Positions 43,640 through 51,970 of a stretch of 64,000 nt of DNA are shown here, piece by piece (within the stretch, counting starts at the first letter, position 1; every line of letters starts with the position of its first letter). Below the pieces are notes generated by a model. It ran no database searches and was not told where the DNA came from. It saw only the letters and a list, made by a program, of their open reading frames with translations. Source of the stretch: CAWGHZ01 sp963775315 (GTDB lineage Bacteria > Pseudomonadota > Alphaproteobacteria > MPNO01 > DASWLB01); the NCBI GenBank assembly GCA_963775315.1, contig CAVZIN010000004.1:310001-374000 (forward strand). Direction: 5' to 3'. Made by a program: the position numbers and the translations under genes.

Positions 43640-44068
43640 ATGAGGGACATGGACGCAAGACCCGACCCGTTCCTCGCCCGGTTCTTCTCGCGGATTCCGC
43701 CCGAAGCGGCGAAGAGCTTCACGCCCGACCAGCTCGCCGCCATCCGCATGGCGTTCGGCGCCCGGCAGTGGGGCCACCACGCGGTCGATTTCCGCAAGTC
43801 GTTCCCGTTCTTCTGGCGGCGGTTCTATATCGTGCTGCTGCTCGGCGCCGAGCGCCGGACCGAGGCGCGGCTCCGCGCCGAGGGCGAGATGTTCGGCACG
43901 TTCGGCAATTCGCTGGTCACGCTGGTCTACGTCGCGCTGCTGATGGTGCCGCTGCTTGCCGCGCTCTATCTGCTCAAATGGTCGGCGGGCGTCGATCTGA
44001 TCCCCGGCGGCGGCGTCCACGGCTTCTGGGAGAGCTTCGGCGACCAGATCCGCATGCTCGGCCGCTGA
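43640..44068 (+). CDS. Hypothetical membrane protein
   Basis: 142 aa, not recognised. A soluble N-terminal part (DPFLARFFSRIPPEAAKSFTPDQLAAIRMAFG) is followed by an aromatic segment (FPFFWRRFYIVLLLG) and one clear TM helix near residues 92-112 (SLVTLVYVALLMVPLLAALYL). Start is at 43640 or at the ATG three codons later. 16 bp after the amidase and 3 bp from the convergent cytochrome gene. Confidence 0.6.
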   Translation: MRDMDARPDPFLARFFSRIPPEAAKSFTPDQLAAIRMAFGARQWGHHAVDFRKSFPFFWRRFYIVLLLGAERRTEARLRAEGEMFGTFGNSLVTLVYVALLMVPLLAALYLLKWSAGVDLIPGGGVHGFWESFGDQIRMLGR

Positions 44069-44071
44069 GGC

Positions 44072-45307
44072 TCAGTAGAGCCGGGCCGCGATCTTGCGGT
44101 ACCCCGCGCGGTAGTTCTCCCACAGCGCTTTCGTCTTCGCCCAGTCGTTGTCGCGGATCGCCTCGCCGATCGCTTCGAGCTTCGCGGCGAGATCGGCGGC
44201 GAGCGGACGCGCGCCTTCGGACGCCCGGGGCGCGGCGTCGCGCAGGTTGCGCGCGATCGACCGCACCAGCAGCAGGGCGTGGAAGCGGTCCTCGCGCGCG
44301 ATCAGCGCATCGAGCGTGCCGAGCGACACCGCCCCCTCGCGTGCGACGCGGCCGAAAGCGGTGTTGCGTCCGCCCTCCGCCTCGTACGGTCGCGCGACCG
44401 TTCCGACGGCGGTGAGATACGCGGTGAGGTCGGATTTCTCGCCGGCGGCGAGCCCCAGCCGGTAGCGCGTGTCAAACCAGGCGACGACGTCGCCGAGGGT
44501 CGCGAGCGCGCCATCGTGGAAATAGGGGGCGGTGGTCTCGGTGCCGAGCAGGGTCGGCGTGTCGAACGCCCGGCCGGGGAAGCCGTCGCCGCCGCCCGAA
44601 CCGATGTCGTGCCGCGCCCCGTCGACGAAGTACCGGTCGGGCACGTGGCAGCTCGCGCACGACCGCCCGCCCATCTGCGGGAACGGCCGGCCGAACAGCG
44701 CCTCGCCACGCTTCGCCGAAGCCGGCGCGCCCGGCGTCAGCCGGCCGTCGCGGTCGAGCAGCGGCGCCGGCAGGAAGTCGAGCCGGTCGAGGAAGGCGGT
44801 CAGCGCATCGAGGATCAGCGTCGTCGGCTCGGGCCCGTCGAACTCGGTGACGATCACGGTCGCGACGAACTCGCGAAGGCTCGCGATGCGCCCGTCCCGC
44901 CCATAGGGGCCGGTATAGCGGATGCCGCGCAGGCTTGGGATGTCGAGCGGGTCGAACCTGCCGTCGTCGCCGATGGGGTCGAAGAACGTGTTGTGCACGT
45001 CGATTCCGCCGGGCCGCGCGCTGAGTCCGGGCACGAACAGGCGCGGATTCGTGTCGCTGCCGTTGTGGCAGGTCTCGCAGGAGATGCCGAGCTCGCGCGC
45101 CCGCGTGCCCATGATCTCGGGCGAGCGGAACAGCATCGCGCCGTACTCGGCGAGGAACCCGCCGCCGGGGGCGAGGGCGGGGCGCGGGGCCGGCGCCTGC
45201 TCAGCCAGCACGGTTCCCGCCGGCGGGCCGGCGGGGTCCGCGGCCAGAGCCGGCGCGGCGGAAAGCGCCGCGAGGGCCGCCAGCGCGAGAACGCGGAAAG
45301 GTCGCAG
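44072..45307 (-). CDS. Di-heme cytochrome c peroxidase-like protein, probable CTG start
   Basis: Two CxxCH heme sites: CETCH (first) and CASCH (second), with later Met/His regions (PYFHDGALATLGDVVAWFD) typical of MauG/cytochrome c peroxidase relatives. The longest reading frame with a standard start begins at a GTG (45211) and lacks a signal peptide. The same frame continues upstream without ATG/GTG/TTG but with a classic signal peptide (RPFRVLALAALAALSAAPALA) beginning at a CTG (45307) that has GGAG seven bases before it. I therefore place the start at 45307 (411 aa); 45211 (379 aa) is the alternative. Export to the periplasm is required for heme attachment. Confidence 0.75.
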   Translation of the reverse strand: MRPFRVLALAALAALSAAPALAADPAGPPAGTVLAEQAPAPRPALAPGGGFLAEYGAMLFRSPEIMGTRARELGISCETCHNGSDTNPRLFVPGLSARPGGIDVHNTFFDPIGDDGRFDPLDIPSLRGIRYTGPYGRDGRIASLREFVATVIVTEFDGPEPTTLILDALTAFLDRLDFLPAPLLDRDGRLTPGAPASAKRGEALFGRPFPQMGGRSCASCHVPDRYFVDGARHDIGSGGGDGFPGRAFDTPTLLGTETTAPYFHDGALATLGDVVAWFDTRYRLGLAAGEKSDLTAYLTAVGTVARPYEAEGGRNTAFGRVAREGAVSLGTLDALIAREDRFHALLLVRSIARNLRDAAPRASEGARPLAADLAAKLEAIGEAIRDNDWAKTKALWENYRAGYRKIAARLY

Positions 45308-45377
45308 GGGTGCGCTCCATCGGGGCGGGGCGAGCCTACGCTAGACCCGGTCGGCCGCAAACGCCTATCATGCGCGG

Positions 45378-45872
45378 ATGGCGTCGGAGAGGCTCATGGC
45401 CGAGAGTGCGGGACGGCGCGCCGCGGGGCGCGGCGTACGCATGGCGTTCACCACGCTGGTCGCGCCCGAGGACCAGGCCAACCACCATCGCCAGACGCGG
45501 CGCGCCCGCCAGACCGAGATCGCCGAGGATTACGTCGAGCTGATCGCCGAGCTGATCGACACGGCGGGCGAGGCGCGCTCGGTCGAGATTGCGCGCCGGC
45601 TGGGGGTGACGCCCGCCTCGGTCGCCAAGATGGTCGCGAGGCTGCGCGAGGCGGGGCTGGTCGACACCCGGCCCTACCGCGCGATCTTCCTGACCGAGGA
45701 GGGCCGGCGCATCGCCGACCGATCCAAGCGGCGCCACCAGATCGTGTTCGAGTTCCTGCGCGCCATCGGTGTGCCCGAGGAGGCCGCGCGCGCCGATGCC
45801 GAGGGCATCGAGCACCATGTCGGGCCGGAAACGCTCGCCGCCTTCGACCGCATCGCCCGCGAGCGGAAGTAG
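45378..45872 (+). CDS. mntR: Manganese-responsive repressor MntR (DtxR family)
   Basis: 164-aa metal-dependent regulator. HTH at RSVEIARRLGVTPASVAKMVARLREAGLV; metal ligands by family position include the Asp/Glu in AEDYVELI, the His in RRHQIVFEFL, and the E-x2-E-H in AEGIEHHV. It would sense Mn(II) and repress uptake genes. No transporter lies beside it. Start uncertain: 45378, 45396 or 45441 are all in frame. Confidence 0.88.
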   Translation: MASERLMAESAGRRAAGRGVRMAFTTLVAPEDQANHHRQTRRARQTEIAEDYVELIAELIDTAGEARSVEIARRLGVTPASVAKMVARLREAGLVDTRPYRAIFLTEEGRRIADRSKRRHQIVFEFLRAIGVPEEAARADAEGIEHHVGPETLAAFDRIARERK

Positions 45873-45880
45873 CGCCAAGC

Positions 45881-46469
45881 TCACCGGAACGGCTGGTTCC
45901 CCACGATCCAGGCGACCAGCGAGTAGCGCACGCCGCGGGTGACCGGCAGGACGCGATGCATTGCGTAGCCCGGGAACAGGATCACGGTGCCGAGGGCGCG
46001 GTTCGCCCGGCTGGTGGCGGTGCCGATCGAGACCTCGATGTCGCCGCCCTCGTACTCGGACGGGTCGTTGAGCTGCACCGAGACCGAAAGCTTGCGGAGC
46101 GCGAAGGCGCCGCGCGCGCCGAGGTCCATGTGCCAGTCGTAATACTCGCCCGGACGGTAGGCGCTGAACTGCAGCCGCTCAGCCCCTGCCAGCTCGAATC
46201 CCCAGAGCTCGGCGTTGAACTTGTTCACCACCTGCGCCACGCGCTCCAACATCCAGGCGTGCTCCGGCGTCGGCGGGAACAGGGGCGACGGTCGAGCGCC
46301 CGGCATCGGGCGCACGTTCGGCGGCGGTCACCTGCCCGCCGGCGAGCGGCAGGGCGAGCCCGGCGGCGACGACCCTGGCGCATTCCTCCGCGCTGAAGCA
46401 GGGCGCCGTCTCGACAAGCGGCGCCAGCGTGCGCCGGGGCGGTGCCTCCGGGCTGGCTTCGGTGGACAT
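45881..46469 (-). pseudogene. 2OG-Fe(II) oxygenase (PKHD type), frameshifted
   Basis: The N-terminal part (MSTEASPEAPPRRTLAPLVE to APDAGRSTVA) is in one frame and the C-terminal part (FPPTPEHAWMLERVAQVV to IVGNQPFR) in the next. Dropping one C from the C4 run on the minus strand (G run 46282-46285 on plus) restores a continuous reading RSTVALFPPTPEHAW. The C-terminal half keeps the iron and 2OG residues: HMD in YYDWHMDLG, the distal His in GYAMHRVLPVTRG and the Arg two turns later (GVRYSLVAW). Length after repair (about 195 aa) fits the family. Either a real inactivating frameshift or a sequencing error in a homopolymer. Confidence 0.8.
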
Positions 46470-46572
46470 GGGGACCTCGATTCGGGATCGACTGGCGCAG
46501 TATAGGAGCGCGCCCGGTGCCGGCAAGCGGCCGCTGGCCCACCACACCTAGGGGCCATCGAACCGATACCCC

Positions 46573-46585
46573 CAACAATTTGTTG
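46573..46585 (+). promoter_or_regulatory. Palindrome upstream of nrdA
   Basis: CAACAA-T-TTGTTG, a perfect 6-bp inverted repeat with one central base, overlapping the -35 box of the promoter at 46583. It does not match the NrdR-box consensus I know. Confidence 0.4.
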
Positions 46586-46612
46586 ATCCGAATCACCTGT
46601 GAGGGGCAGTAT
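46583..46612 (+). promoter_or_regulatory. Candidate sigma-70 promoter for nrdA
   Basis: TTGATC (46583-46588), 18-bp spacer, CAGTAT (46607-46612), 84 nt before the proposed GTG start. The region is AT-richer than its surroundings. Confidence 0.4.
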
Positions 46613-46695
46613 CCGGATTCCTAACGACGCCTGACGCAAATCACAGAAATTCCGGGGGACAGCCTCCGGACCCGGGGGGCGGGTCGCCGCGCTCG

Positions 46696-48681
46696 GTGTC
46701 GGTCGACGCCCCCATTGTGCCCGCGCCGGGCGCCCGAACCGCACGGGAGGGTGGGGTGCCTGACGGAATCCAGAACGAGCTTTCGATCGAAGCCGCCGAA
46801 GGCCGCGTGGTGCAGAACGAGCGGGGCATCCGCATCCGCGTCGACGATTCGCGCAATGAAAAGCTGACCGATTTCGGCCGTGCCGTGCTCGAGGATCGCT
46901 ACCTCCTGTCGACCGACCGCGGCTTTCAGGACCTGATCGCCCGTGTCGCCATGCACTACGCCGACGATTCGGCGCACGCCCAGCGGCTCTACGACTACAT
47001 CTCGAACCTCTGGTTCATGCCCTCGACGCCGGTGCTGTCGAACGGCGGCACGACGCGCGGCCTGCCGATCTCGTGCTTCCTGAACGAGGCGTCGGATTCC
47101 CTCGACGGCATCGTCGGGCTGTGGAACGAGAACGTCTGGCTCGCCGCGCGCGGCGGCGGCATCGGCAGCTACTGGGGCAACCTCCGCTCGATCGGCGAGA
47201 GGGTCGGCCACAACGGCAAGACGTCGGGCATCATCCCCTTCATCCGCGTGATGGATTCGCTCACTCTCGCCATCTCGCAGGGCTCGCTCCGGCGCGGCTC
47301 GGCCGCGGTCTACGTGCCGATCGACCATCCCGAGATCGAGGAATTCATCGAGATGCGCCGCCCGACCGGCGGCGACCCGAACCGTAAGGCGCTCAACCTG
47401 CATCACGGCGTCGTCATCCCCGACGAGTTCATGCGCGCGGTCGAGCACGACGAGGAATGGCCGCTCCGCAGCCCCAAGGACCGCTCGATCATCCGGTCGA
47501 TCAAGGCGCGCGACCTGTGGATCCGCCTGCTCACCCAGCGGATCGAGTTGGGCGAGCCCTACCTCATCTTCATCGACCACGTGAACAAGGCGATGCCGGA
47601 GCATCACAAGCTCGCCGGCTACGAGGTGAAGATGTCGAACCTGTGCAGCGAGATCACGCTGCCGACGGGGCCCGACAATTTCGGCAAGCAGCGGACGGCG
47701 GTCTGCTGCCTCTGCTCGCTCAACCTCGAGCTCTATTTCGAGTGGAAGGACGAGCCGCGCTTCATCGAGGACGTGATGCGCTTCCTCGACAACGTGCTGC
47801 AGGATTTCATCGACAAGGCGCCGGACTCGATGTCGCGCGCCGCCTATTCCGCCTCGCGCGAGCGGTCGGTCGGCCTCGGGGTAATGGGGCTGCATTCGTT
47901 CCTGCAGGCGCAGAACGTGCCGATCGAATCGGTGATGGCGCGCGTGTGGAACAAGAAGATGTTCGCCCACATCCGCGCCCAGGCCGACGCCGCGTCCAAG
48001 ACGCTCGCGGCCGAGCGCGGCCCGTGCCCCGATGCCGCCGAGTACGGCATCATGGAGCGGTTCTCGTGCAAGATGGCGATCGCGCCGACCGCCTCGATCT
48101 CGATCATCTGCGGCGGCTCGTCGCCCGGCATCGAGCCCAACGTCGCCAATGCCTTCACCCACAAGACGCTGTCCGGCTCGTTCACGGTGCGCAACAAGTA
48201 CCTGAAGATGCTGCTCGCCGAGCGCGGCCGCGACGACGACGAGACGTGGCGGTCGATCACGCTGAACGAGGGCTCGGTCCAGCATCTCGACTTCCTCGAC
48301 GATCTCGAGAAGCAGGTGTTCAAGACCGCGTTCGAGCTCGACCAGCGCTGGATCATCGACCTCGCCGCCGACCGCGCGCCCTATATCTGCCAGTCGCAGT
48401 CGGTCAACGTGTTCCTGCCCGCCGACGTGCACAAGAAGACGCTGCACGATATCCACTACCGGGCGTGGAAGCGCGGCTGCAAGTCGCTCTACTACTGCCG
48501 CTCGCGCTCGATCCAGCGCGCCGAGTCCGACCTGTCGCTCCGCTCGGCCTCGGGCGAGGCCCCGACCGTGGCGGCCGCCCGGCCGGAGACGGTCGAGCTG
48601 CCGCTCGCCGCCGCGGCGAACGCGCCCGCCTCGGCGTCGGGCAATTCCAACGATTACGAGGAGTGCCTGTCGTGCCAATGA
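46696..48681 (+). CDS. nrdA: Ribonucleoside-diphosphate reductase, large subunit
   Basis: 661 aa, aerobic class I enzyme. Catalytic features: PISCFLNEASDSLDGIVGLW (first active-site Cys), NLCSEITLP (thiyl Cys with Glu two residues on), second active-site Cys in the AVCCLCSLNLELY region, PTASISIICGGSSPGIEP, and a C-terminal CLSC pair that hands electrons to the site. There is no N-terminal ATP-cone, so activity-site allostery by dATP is not expected. The start is a GTG at 46696 (a later GTG at 46756 is possible). Its stop overlaps the small gene at 48678. Confidence 0.95.
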   Translation: MSVDAPIVPAPGARTAREGGVPDGIQNELSIEAAEGRVVQNERGIRIRVDDSRNEKLTDFGRAVLEDRYLLSTDRGFQDLIARVAMHYADDSAHAQRLYDYISNLWFMPSTPVLSNGGTTRGLPISCFLNEASDSLDGIVGLWNENVWLAARGGGIGSYWGNLRSIGERVGHNGKTSGIIPFIRVMDSLTLAISQGSLRRGSAAVYVPIDHPEIEEFIEMRRPTGGDPNRKALNLHHGVVIPDEFMRAVEHDEEWPLRSPKDRSIIRSIKARDLWIRLLTQRIELGEPYLIFIDHVNKAMPEHHKLAGYEVKMSNLCSEITLPTGPDNFGKQRTAVCCLCSLNLELYFEWKDEPRFIEDVMRFLDNVLQDFIDKAPDSMSRAAYSASRERSVGLGVMGLHSFLQAQNVPIESVMARVWNKKMFAHIRAQADAASKTLAAERGPCPDAAEYGIMERFSCKMAIAPTASISIICGGSSPGIEPNVANAFTHKTLSGSFTVRNKYLKMLLAERGRDDDETWRSITLNEGSVQHLDFLDDLEKQVFKTAFELDQRWIIDLAADRAPYICQSQSVNVFLPADVHKKTLHDIHYRAWKRGCKSLYYCRSRSIQRAESDLSLRSASGEAPTVAAARPETVELPLAAAANAPASASGNSNDYEECLSCQ

Positions 48682-48935
48682 GCCGGCGCTTCGACGACCG
48701 CGGCGAGACGATCTTCTACGCCGGCCGCGACTGGCAGGTGTCGCGCCGCTTCCCGCTCGCGGCTTCGGTGGTGCTGATCGTCGAGTCCGAGGGCGGCGCG
48801 CTCGCGCTCGTCACGCGCGGCACCGAGGTGTGCCAGGTCCAGCCCGCGGTGCCCGGCGCGTCGGAGCTCTCCGACGCCGTCGCCACCATCCTCTACGGCA
48901 CCCGCGAGACCCACGAGGAACGGGTCTGGGATTGA
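48678..48935 (+). CDS. Small hypothetical protein between nrdA and nrdB, paralog 1
   Basis: 85 aa, unrecognised. The ATG overlaps the nrdA stop (ATGA), so it is translated with nrdA. The sequence is beta-rich: ETIFYAGRDWQVSRRFPLAASVVLIVESEGGALALVTRG, followed by a probable helix (SELSDAVATILYGTRE). It aligns over its length with the next small protein (W and the (E/R)SEGG-x-ALV core align). Codon use is GC-rich like the nrd genes. The place suggests a role with the reductase, but nothing is known. Confidence 0.65.
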   Translation: MSRRFDDRGETIFYAGRDWQVSRRFPLAASVVLIVESEGGALALVTRGTEVCQVQPAVPGASELSDAVATILYGTRETHEERVWD

Positions 48936-48943
48936 GGAAGACA

Positions 48944-49225
48944 GTGCCCGCTCGCGACGAAATGATCGAATTTGCTGGTTATCTATGGAAGATCGTTCGG
49001 ACCGTGACTGTCGCGGGGTTGATCGTTCTGGTGGTTCGGTCCGAAGGCGGAACAATTGCTCTCGTCCAGATTGATGGAGCTCTCCGCCTTGTTCATCCCG
49101 CTGTCGCCGACATCGAGGCCTGGTCAGGCACTGAGAGGGTCGTTCGGGAGCCGATCTCCGTAATCACAGCTCAAATAGCGGCGTCGACGACATCTGTTTC
49201 GGCGATCTCCTCCACTTTCCTTTAA
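48944..49225 (+). CDS. Small hypothetical protein between nrdA and nrdB, paralog 2
   Basis: 93 aa from a GTG start with GAGGAA upstream (an internal ATG at 48962 is the alternative). Aligns with paralog 1: EMIEFAGYLWKIVRTVTVAGLIVLVVRSEGGTIALVQIDG against ETIFYAGRDWQVSRRFPLAASVVLIVESEGGALALVTRG. Codons are visibly AT-richer than those around it (many GTT, CTT, ATT, AAT), which is unusual in this operon and suggests a different origin or relaxed selection. Ends 27 bp before nrdB. Confidence 0.6.
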   Translation: MPARDEMIEFAGYLWKIVRTVTVAGLIVLVVRSEGGTIALVQIDGALRLVHPAVADIEAWSGTERVVREPISVITAQIAASTTSVSAISSTFL

Positions 49226-49252
49226 TCTCAAAAATTCGTCAGGGAGCCAACC

Positions 49253-50230
49253 ATGTCCCTTCTCGACGCGAAAGTGGCCTACAAGCCGTTCACCTATCCC
49301 TGGGCGTACGACGCCTGGCTGACGCAGCAGAAGATCCACTGGCTGCCGGAAGAGGTGCCGCTCGCCGACGACGTGAAGGACTGGCACAACAAGCTCACCG
49401 CGGCCGAGCGCCACACGCTGACGCAGATCTTCCGGTTCTTCACCCAGTCCGACATCGAGGTGAACAACTGCTACATGAAGCACTACGCGCAGGTGTTCAA
49501 GCCGACCGAGATTCAGATGATGCTGGCCGCCTTCTCCAACATGGAGACGGTGCACATCGCGGCCTACTCGCATCTGCTCGACACGATCGGCATGCCGCAC
49601 ACCGAATACCAGGCCTTCCTCCACTACAAGGAGATGAAGGACAAGTACGACTACATGCAGCAGTTCGGCGTCGGCACGAAGCCCGACATCGCCAAGACGC
49701 TCGCCGTGTTCGGCGGCTTCACCGAGGGGCTGCAGCTTTTCGCCTCGTTCGCGATCCTTATGAACTTCCCGCGCTTCAACAAGATGAAGGGGATGGGCCA
49801 GATCGTGTCATGGTCGGTGCGCGACGAATCGCTCCACACCAACTCGATCATCAAGCTGTTCCGCACCTTCATCCAGGAGAACCCGGAGCTGTGGACCGAG
49901 CCGTTCCAGCGCGAGCTGGTCGAGATCTGCAACACGGTGGTCACGCACGAGGACGCGTTCATCGATCTTTCGTTCGAGCTCGGCGGCATCGAGGGGCTCG
50001 AGGCGAAGGAGGTGAAGAGCTACATCCGCTACATCGCCGACCGCCGCCTCGCCCAGCTCGGGCTGCAGCCGATCTATCGCATGGCGGCGAACCCGCTGCC
50101 CTGGATGGACGAGATGCTGAACGGGATGGAGCACACGAACTTTTTCGAGAACCGCTCGACCGAATACTCGAAGGCGTCGACCCAGGGCACCTGGGACGAA
50201 GCGTTCGCCGGCTGGGATTCGGCGGAGTGA
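49253..50230 (+). CDS. nrdB: Ribonucleoside-diphosphate reductase, small (radical) subunit
   Basis: 325 aa, di-metal ferritin-fold subunit. Metal ligands and the radical Tyr are at class Ia spacing: Glu98, His101 and Tyr105 in NMETVHIAAYSH; further ligands in GGFTEGLQLF (Glu) and RDESLHTNS (Glu, His). The C-terminus (DEAFAGWDSAE) lacks Cys but docks NrdA. Tyr at 105 indicates a tyrosyl radical enzyme. Shares an operon with nrdA across the two small genes. Confidence 0.96.
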   Translation: MSLLDAKVAYKPFTYPWAYDAWLTQQKIHWLPEEVPLADDVKDWHNKLTAAERHTLTQIFRFFTQSDIEVNNCYMKHYAQVFKPTEIQMMLAAFSNMETVHIAAYSHLLDTIGMPHTEYQAFLHYKEMKDKYDYMQQFGVGTKPDIAKTLAVFGGFTEGLQLFASFAILMNFPRFNKMKGMGQIVSWSVRDESLHTNSIIKLFRTFIQENPELWTEPFQRELVEICNTVVTHEDAFIDLSFELGGIEGLEAKEVKSYIRYIADRRLAQLGLQPIYRMAANPLPWMDEMLNGMEHTNFFENRSTEYSKASTQGTWDEAFAGWDSAE

Positions 50231-50234
50231 TTTT

Positions 50235-50266
50235 CTCTCTTCGTCCCCAAGGGGCGGAGAGGGAGA
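50235..50266. terminator. Hairpin between convergent nrdB and tldD
   Basis: A CCCC-AA-GGGG core extends with partly matched CTCTC/GAGAG arms. Its right arm GGGGCGGAGAGGG is identical to that of the hairpin at 8461-8473, so these appear to be two copies of one small element. Confidence 0.5.
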
Positions 50267-50269
50267 GAA

Positions 50270-51703
50270 CTACCCCGCCGTGCCGCCGACGGTGAGGCGG
50301 TCGACCAGCAGCGTCGGCTGGCCGACGCCCACCGGCACGCCCTGGCCGTCCTTGCCGCAGGTGCCGACGCCGGGGTCGAGCGTCATGTCGTTGCCGATCA
50401 TGGTGACGCGGGTGAGCACGTCGGGACCGTTGCCGATCAGCGTCGCGCCCTTGACCGCCGGCCCGACCTTGCCGTCCTCGATCAGATAGGCCTCGGAGGC
50501 CGAGAACACGAACTTGCCCGAGGTGATGTCGACCTGGCCGCCGCCGAAATTGACGGCGTAGAGCCCCTTCTTCACCGAGCGGACGATTTCCTCCGGGTCC
50601 TTGTCGCCGGCCAGCATGTAGGTGTTGGTCATGCGCGGCATGGGCGCGTGTGCGAACGACTCGCGCCGCCCGTTGCCGGTGGGCGCCATGCCCATCAGCC
50701 GGGCGTTCAGCCGGTCCTGCATGAAGCCCTTGAGGATGCCGTCCTCGATCAGCACGGTGCGCGACGACGGCGTGCCCTCGTCGTCGATGGAAAGCGAGCC
50801 GCGCCGGTCGTGGATCGTGCCGTCGTCGACCACCGTGACGCCGGGCGAGGCGATGCGCTGGCCCATCAGGCCGGAGAAGGCGGAGGTCTTCTTGCGGTTG
50901 AAGTCGCCCTCGAGGCCATGACCGATCGCTTCGTGCAGCAGGATGCCGGGCCAGCCCGGCCCCAGCACCACCGGCATCTCGCCGGCCGGGGCGTCGACCG
51001 ATCCGAGATTGACCAGCGCCTGGCGCAGCGCCTCGCGCACCTGCCCCTGCCACGCCTCGGGCCGGATATAGGCCTCGTAGGAGGTGCGCCCGCCGGTGCC
51101 GTGGCTGCCGGTCTCCATCCGGTCGCCGTCGCCGACCACGACGGAGACGTTGAGCCGGACCAGCGGGCGGATGTCGGCGGCGTGGCGCCCGTCGGCGCGC
51201 ACGATGCGGATCGCCTGCCATTCGCCGGCGAGCGAGACCGTCACCTGCCGCACGCGCGGGTCGAGCGACCGGGCATAGGCGTCCATCTCGGTCAGCAGCT
51301 TCGCCTTCGCCTCGAACGGCACCGCGCCCAGCGGGTTCGCGTCGGTATAGAGCGAGCGGTTGGTGCCGCGCGGCCCCTCGGCGAGCGTGCCGGACCGGCC
51401 GGCGCGCACCGCCTTCACCGTCTCGGCGGCGCGGCGGATCGCCTCCTCGGAGAGCTCCGAGGCGTGGGCGTAGCCCTGCGCCTCGCCCGACACGGCGCGG
51501 AGACCGAACCCCTGGCCGGTGTCGAAGCTCGCCGCCCGCATGCGCCCGTCGTCGAACGCCACCGATTCGGACTGGCGGTACTCGAGATAAAGCTCGCCGT
51601 CGTCTGCGCCGTCGAGCGCCTCCGCGACGATATTGTCGATGCGGGCGCGGTCCATCCCGGTGCGGGCGAAGAACAGGTCGTCGGTGCGGGAGAGGTCGGT
51701 CAT
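50270..51703 (-). CDS. tldD: Metalloprotease TldD
   Basis: 477 aa, full length for TldD, which works with TldE/PmbA to degrade unfolded or modified peptides. Zinc motif LHEAIGHGLEGDFNRK (HExxxH), GVTVVDDGTI, RLNARLMG and TNTYMLAGDKDPEEI are all recognised. TldE is not in the window. Divergent from the cox operon. Confidence 0.94.
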   Translation of the reverse strand: MTDLSRTDDLFFARTGMDRARIDNIVAEALDGADDGELYLEYRQSESVAFDDGRMRAASFDTGQGFGLRAVSGEAQGYAHASELSEEAIRRAAETVKAVRAGRSGTLAEGPRGTNRSLYTDANPLGAVPFEAKAKLLTEMDAYARSLDPRVRQVTVSLAGEWQAIRIVRADGRHAADIRPLVRLNVSVVVGDGDRMETGSHGTGGRTSYEAYIRPEAWQGQVREALRQALVNLGSVDAPAGEMPVVLGPGWPGILLHEAIGHGLEGDFNRKKTSAFSGLMGQRIASPGVTVVDDGTIHDRRGSLSIDDEGTPSSRTVLIEDGILKGFMQDRLNARLMGMAPTGNGRRESFAHAPMPRMTNTYMLAGDKDPEEIVRSVKKGLYAVNFGGGQVDITSGKFVFSASEAYLIEDGKVGPAVKGATLIGNGPDVLTRVTMIGNDMTLDPGVGTCGKDGQGVPVGVGQPTLLVDRLTVGGTAG

Positions 51704-51815
51704 CGCAGGGAGCTCCGTCTGGCGGCGCGGGGGCGAGTTTATTCTATATGGAACCGGCCCGGCCGAATGTCACCCGCGCCCGGCCCGGCGCGTCCGGCGG
51801 CGCGCCTCGCGAAGA

Positions 51816-51849
51816 CCGACAAGTGTCGGAAATTGCGACATAAAGTCGC
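51816..51849. repeat. Two stem-loops in the tldD-coxB gap
   Basis: CCGACA-AG-TGTCGG (51816-51829) and GCGAC-ATAAA-GTCGC (51835-51849), 5 bp apart, in the 376-bp gap 51704-52079. A 13-bp direct repeat GCGCGCCTCGCGA flanks them (51800 and 51853 regions). Binding sites for a regulator of tldD or cox are possible. The remaining gap has the promoter below and nothing else seen. Confidence 0.4.
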
Positions 51850-51941
51850 GAGACGGCGCGCCTCGCGACGCGCCCGCGCGGGGCGAGGTAGAGTGCGCGC
51901 ACGCTGGGCCGACGGGGGTCAGGGCCGGCGTGCGGCGCTTC

Positions 51942-51970
51942 TTGCCGAGGCCGGGGTGCTCGGGTATTTA
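51942..51970 (+). promoter_or_regulatory. Candidate promoter for the cox operon
   Basis: TTGCCG (51942-51947), 17-bp spacer, TATTTA (51965-51970), 110 nt ahead of coxB. Confidence 0.35.

Noticed and set aside
46573..46585. NrdR box before nrdA
   Set aside because: The CAACAATTTGTTG palindrome does not fit the ACAC-N8-GTGT type consensus; kept only as a generic palindrome.
46621..48678. A 685-aa reading frame antisense to nrdA
   Set aside because: Composition typical of an antisense shadow; nrdA on the other strand has all catalytic motifs.
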